A stretch of DNA of 64,000 nt from Paenibacillus sp. FSL H8-0548 (GTDB lineage: Bacteria > Bacillota > Bacilli > Paenibacillales > Paenibacillaceae), in contig NZ_CP152049.1 in the NCBI RefSeq assembly GCF_038630985.1, forward strand, positions 5,166,501 to 5,230,500, written 5' to 3'. Below, piece by piece: positions 51,503 through 60,895 of this stretch; positions within the stretch are counted from its first letter, which is position 1, and each line of letters starts with the position of its first letter. The position numbers were made by a program, and so were the translations under genes. The notes under the pieces are model-generated. The model was not told where the DNA came from. It made no database searches and saw only the letters and a list, made by a program, of their open reading frames with translations.

Positions 51503-52714
51503 TTACGGCAGTTTAGTCGTTTCAATTCCCACCTTTTTTTCTGATGGGCTCCATGAAAGCGTCCAGCCATTGAACTCGCAAAAATCACGCAATGAAACAA
51601 CTCTCTCCTCCGAATTAGGCAAATCAATCGTGTTAATCTTCGGTGCTTCCAGTCCGTCAATAAATAATAGAGATGAAGGATTCCCCTTCGTTTTCGGCTC
51701 CGCTAACCGCTTCAATTTATTTATGAGCTCGTCCTCGGTTTCACCGGTTTTCGCCCCATTGATTCGGTTGCCCGTGCGGTGCAGCCTCGTATTTAAGCCT
51801 TCTCTTGTGGTGAATGTAATCTGGATGCCTGCCTCCTCGGCAAGCTTTACTACAGCTGGATGAAACGCCCCGTATGGAAAGGCGAGAGCGCTCTGCGTAT
51901 TGCCAAGCTCCGTGCGCAATCTCTCCTCCGCCAATAACAAATCATCCAGCACCCTCTTGCTGAACTCTTCCTCTGTTTCTCTTCTTTGCTTTTCTTCAAC
52001 GTATATTTTCCTTGCCATGACAGGCAGTACTTCACTGTTCTCATTCACTGCGCCATAACGATGCATCCCGTAGCTGTGGCTGCGAAAGCTCATATTCGCA
52101 TCCTGCATTTCTCTCATTTGCTCCCAAGTCAGCTTAGGTGTTCCTGGCTGCTTGCGATCATCAACTGCCGAGACGATAACAAAATTAACTGCTGCGTAGC
52201 CATGCTTCTTTAATATCGGGTAAGCCAGCTTATAAAAGCTTTCATAACCGTCGTCAAAAGAGATTAATACCGCGTTGTCCGGTACGGAGCCATTAGAGAT
52301 CAAAAAGCTTGTATAGTCATCTATATTGATCACTTGAAAGCCTGCTTCCTTCAGCATCCGCATTTGATTCTCAAATCTCTCCACGGCAATAATGCCGTCG
52401 CTCTCAGGGGCTATGGCTATATCATGATACATCAGTACAGCTACCTGATCCGAGTAATAAGCACCCTCTTTTTTCGTTATCTCTGACTGCCATTCCAGCT
52501 TTTTCTGAAAGGTTTTCTCAAGGTAAGCTTCCGGAACAAACAGCCTTTCGTCATATATGCTTACAGGTGCTTCTTGTGCGATCACATTACCGTTAACGAT
52601 GAGCCGAACATCGCTGATCGGCCCTTCTTTCGAAGTACATCCGGTTAACAGCCATCCGACCATCATAGCTAAAGCGATGAACGTTAAAAATATAGTTTGC
52701 TCTGTTCTCTCCAT
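51503..52714 (-). CDS. Polysaccharide deacetylase lipoprotein
   Basis: 403 residues, lipoprotein signal with lipobox LLTGC near residue 25. The NodB homology domain (about 88-300) contains LMYHDIA, LISFDDGYESF (metal Asp) and SHSYGMHRYG (His pair of the HxxxH type), as in de-N-acetylases of peptidoglycan or surface glycans. A short stalk-like segment precedes it (VRLIVNGNVIAQEAPVSIYD, about 38-57), and another follows (INTIDLPNSEERVVSLRDFC, about 360-379). The enzyme is membrane-tethered outside the cell. GGAGGGG lies 7-8 nt before ATG 52714. Substrate not determined. Confidence 0.88.
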   Translation of the reverse strand: MERTEQTIFLTFIALAMMVGWLLTGCTSKEGPISDVRLIVNGNVIAQEAPVSIYDERLFVPEAYLEKTFQKKLEWQSEITKKEGAYYSDQVAVLMYHDIAIAPESDGIIAVERFENQMRMLKEAGFQVINIDDYTSFLISNGSVPDNAVLISFDDGYESFYKLAYPILKKHGYAAVNFVIVSAVDDRKQPGTPKLTWEQMREMQDANMSFRSHSYGMHRYGAVNENSEVLPVMARKIYVEEKQRRETEEEFSKRVLDDLLLAEERLRTELGNTQSALAFPYGAFHPAVVKLAEEAGIQITFTTREGLNTRLHRTGNRINGAKTGETEDELINKLKRLAEPKTKGNPSSLLFIDGLEAPKINTIDLPNSEERVVSLRDFCEFNGWTLSWSPSEKKVGIETTKLP

Positions 52715-52807
52715 CCTGCGTCCCCTCCATTATCTAACTGTTGTTAGTCTAATGGAGGGGTCTTATCGTTATTGCAGTGTGCAGCTTAACATTCTCTTAT
52801 CAAATGC

Positions 52808-54154
52808 TTAAGCTTTGTGCTGTAATAGAGAATAGCGGGTCTCGAATATGGTCTCCTTAGCTGTACTGCTGACAGAAATCCGGCCACCCTGCGCTTCAAT
52901 AATGCTTTTCGTAATCGCAAGTCCAAGTCCTGTGCCTCCAAAATCAGCTGTACGCGCACGATCCACACGATAAAATCGATCAAATATATAGGGAACATCT
53001 TGAGCTGGAATCGGCTCGCCATAATTAACGATGCGAATCACAGCCTCCGTTTTGATTTTTTCAATATGGATATCTACCAGCTTACCTGCTTGACCATATT
53101 GCAGGGCGTTGGAGATCAGATTATCATAAGCGCGTACGAGTAAGTCTCCATCTGCCATGATCATTAAGGTGCTTTCAGTCGAATGAATTTGGCATAACAT
53201 GTCCACCTTCTCAAGACTAGGCACAAATTCCTCCGCCAGCTGTCCAAGCAAGTCCACGACATCGATTTCTGCGAGCACAAGCGGCATACCATTATTCAGC
53301 TTGGTGTATTCGAATAAATCATCAATCAATCGTTTCAAACGAAGCGATTTCTCATAAGCAATGCTGACAAAATAACGAAGCTCTACTTCATCCTGATAAC
53401 GATCCTTCTCAATCAGCTCTAGAAAACCAAGTATAGAGGTTAACGGCGTGCGTAAATCGTGTGACACACCTGTAATCAAATCATTTTTTGTTTTCTCAGC
53501 GTTTCTCTCCTCTTCCAGCAGCTCATTGAATTGCTTGCTTAGCACATTGATGCTCAGCGCAATATCACCGAGCTCATCAGCCGAACGGAGCGGTATGACA
53601 TAATCGAGCTTGCCGGATGCCAACTGCTGCAGGCCGCTGCGAATCTCCTTCAAATACGAAATCATATTTTTGCTCGTCCAAAAAAACAGCGCCAAAAACA
53701 ACACACAACCGAATACGGCGAGTACTGGTGTGGAGCCAATATGATTGACGACCCAAATGAGAGGCCGATCGAGGACAGAGTGTTGAATGAGGTAGTAGGC
53801 CAGCAAATGAACGGCTATAACAAGAGCAATCATAAGGATCAGGCTTTTAAGAAAAGCAGCCATAAACGTCCAACGAATCGTGCGGAACAGCTTATTGCTA
53901 GGCGCTCGCACTCCACTACGATGCTTGTTTGCCCCCGTTCGTTTTACAAGCTCTCTATAGCTAATAACGAAACCAAGCAAGCCAACAAAAATCATAATGG
54001 GAATCGAGCCAATACTTTCAATTATCCACTTTAAAAAAGTATCATAAGGCGGAATATGTATCATATAGGAAACAAGCCATCGTCCAATGAAAGCGGCCGC
54101 AACCGCAGCGAGCAAGCTTCCTACAACAAAATATATGCTTTGCTTGTTGCGCAT
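52808..54154 (-). CDS. VanS/BaeS-type membrane sensor histidine kinase
   Basis: 448 residues: about four hydrophobic helices in the N-terminal third (about 10-30, 45-65, 95-125 and 140-160), a HAMP-like linker (KEIRSGLQQLASGKL, about 170-220), the phosphoacceptor in GVSHDLRTPLTSILGFLEL (about 233), and an HATPase domain with DNLISNALQYG and TGLGLAITKSIIEAQGG. It pairs with the OmpR-family regulator located 4 bp upstream. The N-terminus resembles multi-helix VanS-like kinases. The signal is unknown. GAGG before the ATG is weak, suggesting translational coupling with the regulator. Confidence 0.87.
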   Translation of the reverse strand: MRNKQSIYFVVGSLLAAVAAAFIGRWLVSYMIHIPPYDTFLKWIIESIGSIPIMIFVGLLGFVISYRELVKRTGANKHRSGVRAPSNKLFRTIRWTFMAAFLKSLILMIALVIAVHLLAYYLIQHSVLDRPLIWVVNHIGSTPVLAVFGCVLFLALFFWTSKNMISYLKEIRSGLQQLASGKLDYVIPLRSADELGDIALSINVLSKQFNELLEEERNAEKTKNDLITGVSHDLRTPLTSILGFLELIEKDRYQDEVELRYFVSIAYEKSLRLKRLIDDLFEYTKLNNGMPLVLAEIDVVDLLGQLAEEFVPSLEKVDMLCQIHSTESTLMIMADGDLLVRAYDNLISNALQYGQAGKLVDIHIEKIKTEAVIRIVNYGEPIPAQDVPYIFDRFYRVDRARTADFGGTGLGLAITKSIIEAQGGRISVSSTAKETIFETRYSLLQHKA

Positions 54155-54158
54155 CAGC

Positions 54159-54857
54159 TTAAAGCGCCTCCATTTTATAACCGATTCCCCATACGGTTTT
54201 TATATATTTCGGGTTTTGTGTATCCTTTTCTATCTTTTCGCGAATTTTCCGAATATGTACCATCACTGTATTTTTTGATTCCATGAACGGCTCATTCCAT
54301 GCTTCCTCATATATTTTGTCCATGCTCAGCACGATGCCTCGATTAACTGAGAGCAGCTTGAGAATGGCAAACTCACGCGGGGTAAGCTTAATTTCCTGCT
54401 GATCCACCTTAACGGTATGGGTCGCCGTATTAATGACTAGCTCATCAATGACAATCTCATTGTGATTTTGCACTGTTGTCATATTAAACTGCTTTGCTCT
54501 GCGAATATGGGATTTGACGCTCGCAAGCAGCACTAAAGGGCTAAACGGCTTGGTTACATATTCATCTGCTCCGAGACTTAATCCTGAAATTTTATCAATA
54601 TCCTGCGTTTTGGCAGAAAGCATAATAATCGGTATATTGTTTTGCTCACGAATTTTCATGCATGCTTCCAGGCCGTCCATGACGGGCATCATCACATCAA
54701 GAATAATCAGATCCACCTGATGGTTATTCATGAGCGTCAGCGCCTCAAGCCCATTTGATGCCTGCAGCATCGTATACCCGTCATTTTTAAAATAAATTTC
54801 CATCAGCTTTAAAATTTCTTTCTCATCATCTACCATAAGTATCGTTTCTCTTGTCAT
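54159..54857 (-). CDS. OmpR-family response regulator (VanR-like)
   Basis: 232 residues starting MTRETILMVDDEKEILKLM. Receiver phospho-Asp in DLIILDVMMPVMDGLE and conserved Lys in YVTKPFSPLVLL; winged helix with LTPREFAILKLLSVNRGIVL and NTVMVHIRKIREKIE. It works with the adjacent kinase. ATG 54857 is chosen because GGGGGAG is 6-7 nt upstream; extending the frame to 54947 would read into the repeat at 54873-54969. Target genes unknown. Confidence 0.9.
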   Translation of the reverse strand: MTRETILMVDDEKEILKLMEIYFKNDGYTMLQASNGLEALTLMNNHQVDLIILDVMMPVMDGLEACMKIREQNNIPIIMLSAKTQDIDKISGLSLGADEYVTKPFSPLVLLASVKSHIRRAKQFNMTTVQNHNEIVIDELVINTATHTVKVDQQEIKLTPREFAILKLLSVNRGIVLSMDKIYEEAWNEPFMESKNTVMVHIRKIREKIEKDTQNPKYIKTVWGIGYKMEAL

Positions 54858-54872
54858 GCTTCTCCCCCCGAT

Positions 54873-54969
54873 GTGAAACGGCTCTCGCCGTCCTTTGGCG
54901 GCGCCCGCGCGTTTCATTCTGAGAAATATAGAGAAAGTAGGGCGCAATGATATACTCTCCTATATTTCA
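54873..54969. repeat. Dispersed palindromic element A, single copy
   Basis: A G+C hairpin (GTGAAACGGC ... GCGTTTCAT, about 54873-54918) then the A+T hairpin (54923-54968; GAAATATAGAGAAAGTAG / TATACTCTCCTATATTTC). It ends 16 bp before the ribosome site of the VanR-like gene's start, and probably lies in its leader or promoter. Confidence 0.85.
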
Positions 54970-55055
54970 AAAAACTCTTCCAATTCAAAGCCGCAGCATC
55001 CAATATAGCATGTTTTCCACAGTTTGGTAATATTTTGAATTCGTATATGAACAAC

Positions 55056-55372
55056 AAAATTATCCTTACGGATGATTGGCAATCGCAGAAGCGTCAGATC
55101 ACACTTCTAACGGAAACCACAGACGTTATATCGCCTTTATTTCTCATTTCAAAATTGTAACGGAAACACGCGCCTCTATTTGTCCCCTATATGCCCGATC
55201 TCGCTTCATTTCTGCGGAATAGCGTCTCCCACTTCCGTTAAAATGTGACGCTAACCCAAAATGCAACTTTAGCGTCTCTGGCTTCCGTTAGCTCTCTTGA
55301 TCTGCTCTCCGGATGCTGGCGCAGCTTCGTTATCCACAGGATCGGAGAATGTATCGTTTCCTGTATTTCAAA
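55056..55372. repeat. Dispersed element B, second copy (with degenerate element A)
   Basis: It aligns with 32349-32626 over its whole length (from TTACGGATGATTGG through TCGGAGAATGTATC), with one added block of about 45 bp (near 55243-55290) holding an extra inverted copy of the AACGGAAnCCAGAGACGCTA motif. The right end (55344-55372) is a degenerate element A. The 574-bp gap between the VanR-like and flippase genes is essentially all repeat; the residual 86 bp (54970-55055) shows no feature. Confidence 0.85.
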
Positions 55373-55431
55373 AAAAAGAAGCGCCATCCGATAAACGGAA
55401 GACGCCTCCTGTTGTTCTATAAACCAGCTAG

Positions 55432-57075
55432 TTACGCTGCTTTTCTATAAAATGGCTTAAGCAGCAGCGACATCAGCTTGCGGAGCGGCCCAGGGAATGA
55501 ACGAATATCCTCAGGTGTTATCACACGCAGAGCGGCCAATAATAGAAGATACAAGCCGCCTACAACCATTGAAGTGACAGCTGCGGCTGCTAGATAGGAA
55601 AGTTTATCTGCCCATCCTTCTGTCAAAGCAAGCACTGCATACTCCGCGCCCAGGCCAGCCAATGCCGGCACAGCTATCGCTGCAATATACGCCAGCCATT
55701 TCCGACCGAGTATATTCAGACTAACCTGTTTATTAATTTCCCGCACGTTCAACAGCGTAATCACGATAAAGCAAATCGACGATCCAATAATAAGTCCGTA
55801 CACGCCCAGCACAGGCGCTAGTGCAATACTGAACACAATTTTGAGTCCAAGTCCGATAAAGGTATGGTACATTGGCTGCTTTGATTTATTCAGCCCGTAC
55901 AATATCGAATTTGAAATCATCATCGTAATTTGAAAAATCGCACCCGCCGTAAGCATAGCTACAGTGCCGCTGCCGCTCGGGCTTGTAAAGAGCAAGCCTG
56001 TAACGGAATAAGAGGCTACGGTTAGCAGCAAAGCAACCGGTACGCCAGTAAAGCAGACGATGCGCATGACCAGCGAGGATTGACGCTGTACCTCATTCAT
56101 ATTGTTTAAGGAAAAAGCAGATGAAATAACGGGTATGATCGACGCTCCAAGCGCAATCGCTAAAATCGGCGGTATGCCGGCAATCCCCATTGCCTTATTC
56201 GAATAATCAGCCAATACCTTCGTTGCTGAGCTAAAGCTATAGAAAGAATCCGTTAATCGTATAAATAGCGTCATATCAAAAAAGTATAAAAATTGCACCG
56301 TCATCGCAGTAACAACTGCTGGAATGGAGGTACCGAATATTTCGCGATAAATTGTGCGATAAGGCAATTTCGCGCCTGTCTTCACAGACGGATTATTGCC
56401 TGCTCCGGACGATTTGGCCAGCTCCCCCAGGTCTTGTTTTTTTAGCTTTCGCCAAAACCACATCATAACTGAAAAAGCACCGATACTGCCAAGGACGGAA
56501 CCAAAAGCAACAGCTGCAGCGCCATATTCATCGCCCCAGCCCCAGCCAAGCACGATGAATGCCAGCCCAATACCGCCGATCAATCGCAATATTTGCTCCA
56601 TAATTTGCGAAATGCCGCCTGCCGACATAATTTGTCTGCCTTGAAAATAACCCCGCATCATGGCGATAATCGGGAACAGCAGCAGCGCTGGAGCGATGGC
56701 TCTCAAGGATAGGACCAAATCCGGCACCTTCGAAATTTTCGCGTAGACAGGTGCGAAGACGAACATGGCCGTTGCTAGAAGCAGGCCTGTTCCGGCTCCG
56801 AACATCAATGCAGCCTTATAAATCCGTTTAGCTTCATCTGCCCTGCCTAGCGCATAACGCTGGGATATCATCTTGCTGATGGAAAGTGGAATTCCTCCAG
56901 TAGCGATGGTTAGCAGCAATAGATAGATCGTGTTGGCTGAGTTAAAAGCTGCCTGTCCTGCAGAGCCCAGCATATAATCGATTGGAATACGCTGGAACAG
57001 CCCAAGAAATCGAACGACTAAAGCAGCGGCCGCCAGTATAAGCGTGCCTTTAATTAATGAGTCTTTTTTTAGCAT
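55432..57075 (-). CDS. MOP-superfamily flippase, MurJ/YtgP-like (polysaccharide/lipid II export)
   Basis: 547 residues, about fourteen membrane helices. The N-terminus KKDSLIKGTLILAAAALVVR, then PLSISKMISQRYALG, matches the YtgP/MurJ-type and SpoVB-type group of Firmicutes. Family members flip lipid-linked wall precursors (lipid II) or are needed for spore cortex (SpoVB). I cannot tell MurJ from SpoVB-like roles from this sequence alone; the length agrees with both. The ribosome site GGGAG lies about 16 nt before ATG 57075, which is long. It is first in a likely independent transcript. Confidence 0.82.
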   Translation of the reverse strand: MLKKDSLIKGTLILAAAALVVRFLGLFQRIPIDYMLGSAGQAAFNSANTIYLLLLTIATGGIPLSISKMISQRYALGRADEAKRIYKAALMFGAGTGLLLATAMFVFAPVYAKISKVPDLVLSLRAIAPALLLFPIIAMMRGYFQGRQIMSAGGISQIMEQILRLIGGIGLAFIVLGWGWGDEYGAAAVAFGSVLGSIGAFSVMMWFWRKLKKQDLGELAKSSGAGNNPSVKTGAKLPYRTIYREIFGTSIPAVVTAMTVQFLYFFDMTLFIRLTDSFYSFSSATKVLADYSNKAMGIAGIPPILAIALGASIIPVISSAFSLNNMNEVQRQSSLVMRIVCFTGVPVALLLTVASYSVTGLLFTSPSGSGTVAMLTAGAIFQITMMISNSILYGLNKSKQPMYHTFIGLGLKIVFSIALAPVLGVYGLIIGSSICFIVITLLNVREINKQVSLNILGRKWLAYIAAIAVPALAGLGAEYAVLALTEGWADKLSYLAAAAVTSMVVGGLYLLLLAALRVITPEDIRSFPGPLRKLMSLLLKPFYRKAA

Positions 57076-57095
57076 AATCTTCTGTCCAAGTCTCC

Positions 57096-57821
57096 CTATC
57101 CTTTATTGCTTATAGGCTCCAGCGGCTGATGGTTGCCGCGAACCGGAACGGCTGCATGCGAAGGCGCTGCCCAGCGTACGCTGTTCTGAATAACTTGAAG
57201 CACCTGCGGGTTGTAGTAGGTTGGGTATGTCTCATGCCCGGGCCGGAAATAAAAAATTTTGCCTTGACCTCGACTGAATGTACAGCCGCTGCGGAATACC
57301 TCACCGCCTTCAAACCAGCTTACAAAAATCAGCTCATCTGGAGCTGGGATATCGAAGTGCTCGCCGTACATTTCCTCATGCTCAAGCGTGATATACTCCG
57401 GCAAGCCAGCGGCGATTGGATGCGCAGGATTAACGACCCAAAGCCGCTCCTTCTCACCTGCCTCCCGCCACTTCAAATCACAGCCCGTTCCCATCAGCTT
57501 CTTGAAAATTTTTGAGAAATGACCGGAATGGAGCACAATTAAGCCCATCCCTTCCCACACACGCTGCTGAACACGCTCTACAACCGCGTCATCGACTCTG
57601 TCATGCCCCATATGTCCCCACCAGATAAGAACATCCGTATTCGCCAAGCGCTCCGTTGTAAGCCCATGCTCGGGCTCCTCCAGCGTAGCTGTCGCTACCT
57701 CGATATCACCGCTCGCAATTCCGCTCGCCAGCGCTTGATGAATGCCATCCGGGTAAATCCTCTTTACTTCTTCATTATTTTTTTCATGCAAAAATTCATT
57801 CCAAACCGTTACCTTTATCAT
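57096..57821 (-). CDS. ThuA-like protein (trehalose-utilisation type)
   Basis: 241 residues starting [20 protein letters not shown]. The flavodoxin-like/class I glutamine amidotransferase-like fold has [20 protein letters not shown] and [19 protein letters not shown] (about 78-135), then [20 protein letters not shown] and [11 protein letters not shown]. These are typical of ThuA, linked to trehalose and sugar catabolism. Catalytic function is not settled for the family. ATG 57821 is preferred; an ATG at 57833 is directly against AGAGG. It is 20 bp downstream of the DUF456 gene's end and likely part of a unit with it. Confidence 0.85.
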   Translation of the reverse strand: MIKVTVWNEFLHEKNNEEVKRIYPDGIHQALASGIASGDIEVATATLEEPEHGLTTERLANTDVLIWWGHMGHDRVDDAVVERVQQRVWEGMGLIVLHSGHFSKIFKKLMGTGCDLKWREAGEKERLWVVNPAHPIAAGLPEYITLEHEEMYGEHFDIPAPDELIFVSWFEGGEVFRSGCTFSRGQGKIFYFRPGHETYPTYYNPQVLQVIQNSVRWAAPSHAAVPVRGNHQPLEPISNKG

Positions 57822-57845
57822 CGCGCCATCCATCCTCTCTATACC

Positions 57846-58328
57846 TTAGTTTACTAGCCACAGCACAAACAGCAAAATCATTGCCGCCTGCAAAATAACT
57901 TTAACGACAACACTGGTGAACAGTCCTACGACTGATCCAAGCCCGACCTTCAACGACTTCGACGGACTTGTGCCGATAATGATTTCTCCGATGACTGCAC
58001 CTAAGAAAGGACCGATAATTAGACCGAATGCAGGAATAACAAAAGGGCCAAAAATAAGACCGATCGTACTGCCAATAATGGAGGCTCTAGAGCCTCCGAA
58101 GCGCTTCACGCCCCATCCGCTGACCGCATAATCGGCAACAAAGAGAACAACAACGATGAGTGTCTGAATAAGCCAAAACCAAAAGCCAAATTCATGGAAG
58201 GAGAAAAACCAGCCATATACGAAAAACGCTGCGTAAATCGCTAGTGCGCCAGGCAAAATTGGATAAATCGCTCCAGCCATTCCGACAACGAATAGCAGAA
58301 CGACTAATATCCAGCCTAAAATATCCAT
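57846..58328 (-). CDS. DUF456 integral membrane protein
   Basis: 160 residues, very hydrophobic, about five helices and many glycines (LGWILVVLLFVVGMAGAIYP, IYAAFFVYGWFFSFHEFGFW, GSTIGLIFGPFVIPAFGLII, KSLKVGLGSVVGLFTSVVVK). The glycine-zipper-like spacing and the GVKRFGGSRAS segment match DUF456 (YbjO/YpbS-type) proteins of unknown function. AAAGGGTGAG lies 8 nt before ATG 58328. It lies 8 bp downstream of the HAD gene and is probably translationally coupled to it. Confidence 0.82.
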   Translation of the reverse strand: MDILGWILVVLLFVVGMAGAIYPILPGALAIYAAFFVYGWFFSFHEFGFWFWLIQTLIVVVLFVADYAVSGWGVKRFGGSRASIIGSTIGLIFGPFVIPAFGLIIGPFLGAVIGEIIIGTSPSKSLKVGLGSVVGLFTSVVVKVILQAAMILLFVLWLVN

Positions 58329-58335
58329 ACGCTTC

Positions 58336-59088
58336 TCACCCTTTCAAAACGTACCGTTTAATAACCTCAGCGACGCCATGCTCATTGTTCGAGAAGGTAA
58401 TAAAATCTGCCGCTTCCTTGACGACATCCTGAGCATTGCCCATCGCAACGCCAAGTCCAGCCTCGCGAATAGCTGCGATATCGTTTAGGCTGTCGCCTAC
58501 AGCGATCACTTGCGACATCTCAATATCAAGAAGCCCGCAAAGCTCTTTAAGCGCGCTAGCCTTCGATACGCCGAGCGGATTAAGCTCCAAATTCCATGGC
58601 GAGGAATTCGTAATTTCGAGTGCTCCCCAGCTCTGCACCTCAGCAAGGATCTGTTCTCTTATGCTGTCATCCTCGGTGTAATAGCCAAATTTCAACCAAT
58701 GATGCGCATCATAATCGGATGCTGGGTTAATCCACTTTTCTTTATTGAAAATATCATCTGCTGTGTAGGCCCAAAACCAAGGCTCCCCATGCGAGAGAGC
58801 AAGCTCATGAAGCCTTTTTACATAAACGTGACTAAGATGCGTACGCTTGTGCAGTACATGCGGACGATGCCATATTTCACTGCCATTTACCGTTATCATC
58901 GGTGTTTCCAGCTTTAACTGCTCTGCAAATGGCAATGCGCTGCGAAAGCCCCGGCCTGTAGAGAAGCTGACGATGACACCTGCATCCAGCGCTTTTTGAA
59001 TCCATTCCGCGTTTTCAGCGCTAATTTCACTTTGCTCATTGAGTAGCGTCCCATCCATGTCGAGCGCAACCAGCTTATAGTCTCCCAA
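58336..59088 (-). CDS. Cof-type HAD-IIB phosphatase
   Basis: 250 residues. Motif I LVALDMDGTLLNEQ near the N-terminus; motif II FSTGRGFRSA; the IIB cap about 85-185; motif III/IV SKASALKELCG and AVGDSLNDIAAI (about 212-223). Cof-type phosphatases act on sugar phosphates, PLP or other small metabolites, with broad specificity. The start is TTG 59088 with GAGGAGG 7-8 nt upstream. It heads the HAD / DUF456 / ThuA set. Confidence 0.9.
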   Translation of the reverse strand: MGDYKLVALDMDGTLLNEQSEISAENAEWIQKALDAGVIVSFSTGRGFRSALPFAEQLKLETPMITVNGSEIWHRPHVLHKRTHLSHVYVKRLHELALSHGEPWFWAYTADDIFNKEKWINPASDYDAHHWLKFGYYTEDDSIREQILAEVQSWGALEITNSSPWNLELNPLGVSKASALKELCGLLDIEMSQVIAVGDSLNDIAAIREAGLGVAMGNAQDVVKEAADFITFSNNEHGVAEVIKRYVLKG

Positions 59089-59207
59089 TATTGTGCCTCC
59101 TCATAAAAGCCATTCATTGTTGTATCTAACTAGTAAATTATTTTAGCACATTTACGTCAGATTCCAAATGAATTCACAGAGCATTTACTTTCCTATATTT
59201 TAAAAAA

Positions 59208-59243
59208 GAGAGCACGCCTTCGCTTGAACGCGAAGGCATGCTC
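59208..59243 (-). terminator. Terminator of the sugar-binding protein gene
   Basis: On the minus strand GGGAGCATGCCTTCGC pairs with GCGAAGGCGTGCTCTC (two mismatches) around a 6-nt loop, followed by TTTTTTAAAAT, 17 bp past the stop at 59260. Confidence 0.75.
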
Positions 59244-59259
59244 CCAATTCATTTCAACC

Positions 59260-60717
59260 TTACCGCACTATCGTCGTTGCTGAGCCGCTCTCTACAGCTG
59301 GCGCCTCCTGAGCCGTTTCTTCTTGCTCCGGAGTAATTGGATCTTCCTTCAGCAGCATTTCTTGCCCTTTGACCTGCAAAATATCAAGCGCTTCATTAAG
59401 CGGCTGCTTATCATCCTTCACCTTCTGAAGCTCCTCCTGGGCAGCTGTCATAAATTCTCCCCAGAAAGTTTGCGGCAGCTTATCAAAATCCTTATAGCTA
59501 TTAAAGGTACTAGGCTTTAAATTATAGAAGGCAGCAAAATTATGTCCCTCTACATCTGTAATATATTTGGTTCTTACTGGCAAGCCATTGTAGTTGTTGG
59601 ACTTTGATTTTACTCTCGCATATTCATCACTCGTTAGATAACTAAGGAATTGCCAAGCTGTTTCCTTATTGGCTGAGTCTGCGCTAATCGCAAGTAAATT
59701 ATTGAATGATGTCATATTCGATTGATCTGGATTTTGCGCTCCAACAGGCACCGTAACAAGATCCCAGTTTTTCACGACCCTATCCTTAACCTGTTCATTA
59801 TTGCTCGCTTGTTTAATTTGGTTAATGTAATTGAAGTCTCCGAGGGACATCGCTAGACGCCCTGAGATAAAGGGATCTCTCAGCAAATAATCCTCATACG
59901 TTCCACCCATATTTGATTCTTGATTTTCATACATCATACTCTCGAAATAAAGCGATTTAGATGCGATTGCATCAAGCGCAGTCTGGAACACATTTTTCCA
60001 TGAATCGGTGTTTATCGTCAGCAGCTTCTGCGAAGCATTCACATAGCTAATGCCATCCGCAGATGCAAGTGTGTTTGCCAAATCAAATAGTTCCTCGCTA
60101 TAGCCCATTTTCAAACCGTATACGCGTTCTTTCGGTTCTCCTTCTGTAGGGAAGCGACGAGCCAGCTGCAGCGTTTCATTCCAGCTCATTCGATCGGTTG
60201 GATACTCAATTTGGTACTTATCAAATAAATCCTTGTTGTAATACATCACTTGACTGTAGTAGCTTGGCGTCATGCCATACAGCCTTCCTCCGCCGAGCTC
60301 TCTTAAATAATCAAGCATACCTGGAACTAATCCCTCTGTGTCATACTTCTCCTTCTCTATGACCACATCAAGATCATAGAGCTTGCCGTCAAGTGCCATT
60401 TGTTTAAATTGATCGGCGCTCAGCATAAGAATATCAGGCTGTTCCTCTTCGATGAACTTTGCAAAAGCAGCTTCATAATCATCATTTTGTCCTGAGTAGA
60501 GGCTTTGCGTGTTTACAACCTCAATCTCAACATTTGGATATAACGCTGAGAAAAGCATTCCATATTCTTGGAAGAAAGAGCCCTCATCGTAATACATCAC
60601 CCTCAGCGATGACGGTTGATTTTTGTCTGTCCCCTTATTGTCTCCTCCAAAGCTGCAGCCGGATACTACTAAAGCAGTGACAACAATCGGTATAATAAGC
60701 TTAAACCAAACTTTCAT
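59260..60717 (-). CDS. Extracellular solute-binding lipoprotein (family 1, sugar type)
   Basis: 485 residues. The mature start is in a lipobox VSGC (about residue 20) after the signal MKVWFKLIIPIVVTALVVSG. The binding domain shows SSLRVMYYDEGSFFQEYGML, FIEEEQPDILMLSADQFKQ, YGMTPSYYSQVMYYNKDLFD (carbohydrate-type hinge) and KETAWQFLSYLTSDEYARV, features of CUT1 sugar-binding proteins. ATG 60717 follows AGAGGG; a longer frame to 60756 lacks a lipoprotein signal. No permease or ATPase is adjacent, so it is an orphan that must use a distant transporter, or has a signalling role. Confidence 0.87.
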   Translation of the reverse strand: MKVWFKLIIPIVVTALVVSGCSFGGDNKGTDKNQPSSLRVMYYDEGSFFQEYGMLFSALYPNVEIEVVNTQSLYSGQNDDYEAAFAKFIEEEQPDILMLSADQFKQMALDGKLYDLDVVIEKEKYDTEGLVPGMLDYLRELGGGRLYGMTPSYYSQVMYYNKDLFDKYQIEYPTDRMSWNETLQLARRFPTEGEPKERVYGLKMGYSEELFDLANTLASADGISYVNASQKLLTINTDSWKNVFQTALDAIASKSLYFESMMYENQESNMGGTYEDYLLRDPFISGRLAMSLGDFNYINQIKQASNNEQVKDRVVKNWDLVTVPVGAQNPDQSNMTSFNNLLAISADSANKETAWQFLSYLTSDEYARVKSKSNNYNGLPVRTKYITDVEGHNFAAFYNLKPSTFNSYKDFDKLPQTFWGEFMTAAQEELQKVKDDKQPLNEALDILQVKGQEMLLKEDPITPEQEETAQEAPAVESGSATTIVR

Positions 60718-60833
60718 TTCTGTTTCCCTCTCCCCATTTTTTCTAGTATGTACCAAATATAAAACGTATTTAACCAGCTAAAGGTTGCAAATATTTCTCA
60801 TTAATTTATCAATTTTTGTATATTGGCAACAAA

Positions 60834-60866
60834 AAAGAAAGCATCCGACAATCGAATGCTTTCTTT
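60834..60866 (-). terminator. Terminator of the Mn/Zn importer operon
   Basis: AAAGAAAGCATCCGA pairs with TCGAATGCTTTCTTT with one mismatch around a 3-nt loop; T-runs flank it on both strands (TTTTTTG on minus). It ends the operon after the second permease. Confidence 0.7.
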
Positions 60867-60895
60867 ATTTGAAGAAAATTCATTTACATCTGAGG

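Noticed and set aside
54858..54947. Longer N-terminus for the VanR-like regulator
   Set aside because: It would extend into dispersed element A and skip the good GGGGGAG site before ATG 54857.
59184..59202. Copy of element A before the sugar-binding protein terminator
   Set aside because: Only one arm (ACTTTCCTATATTTTA) is present; treated as a remnant too short to support.
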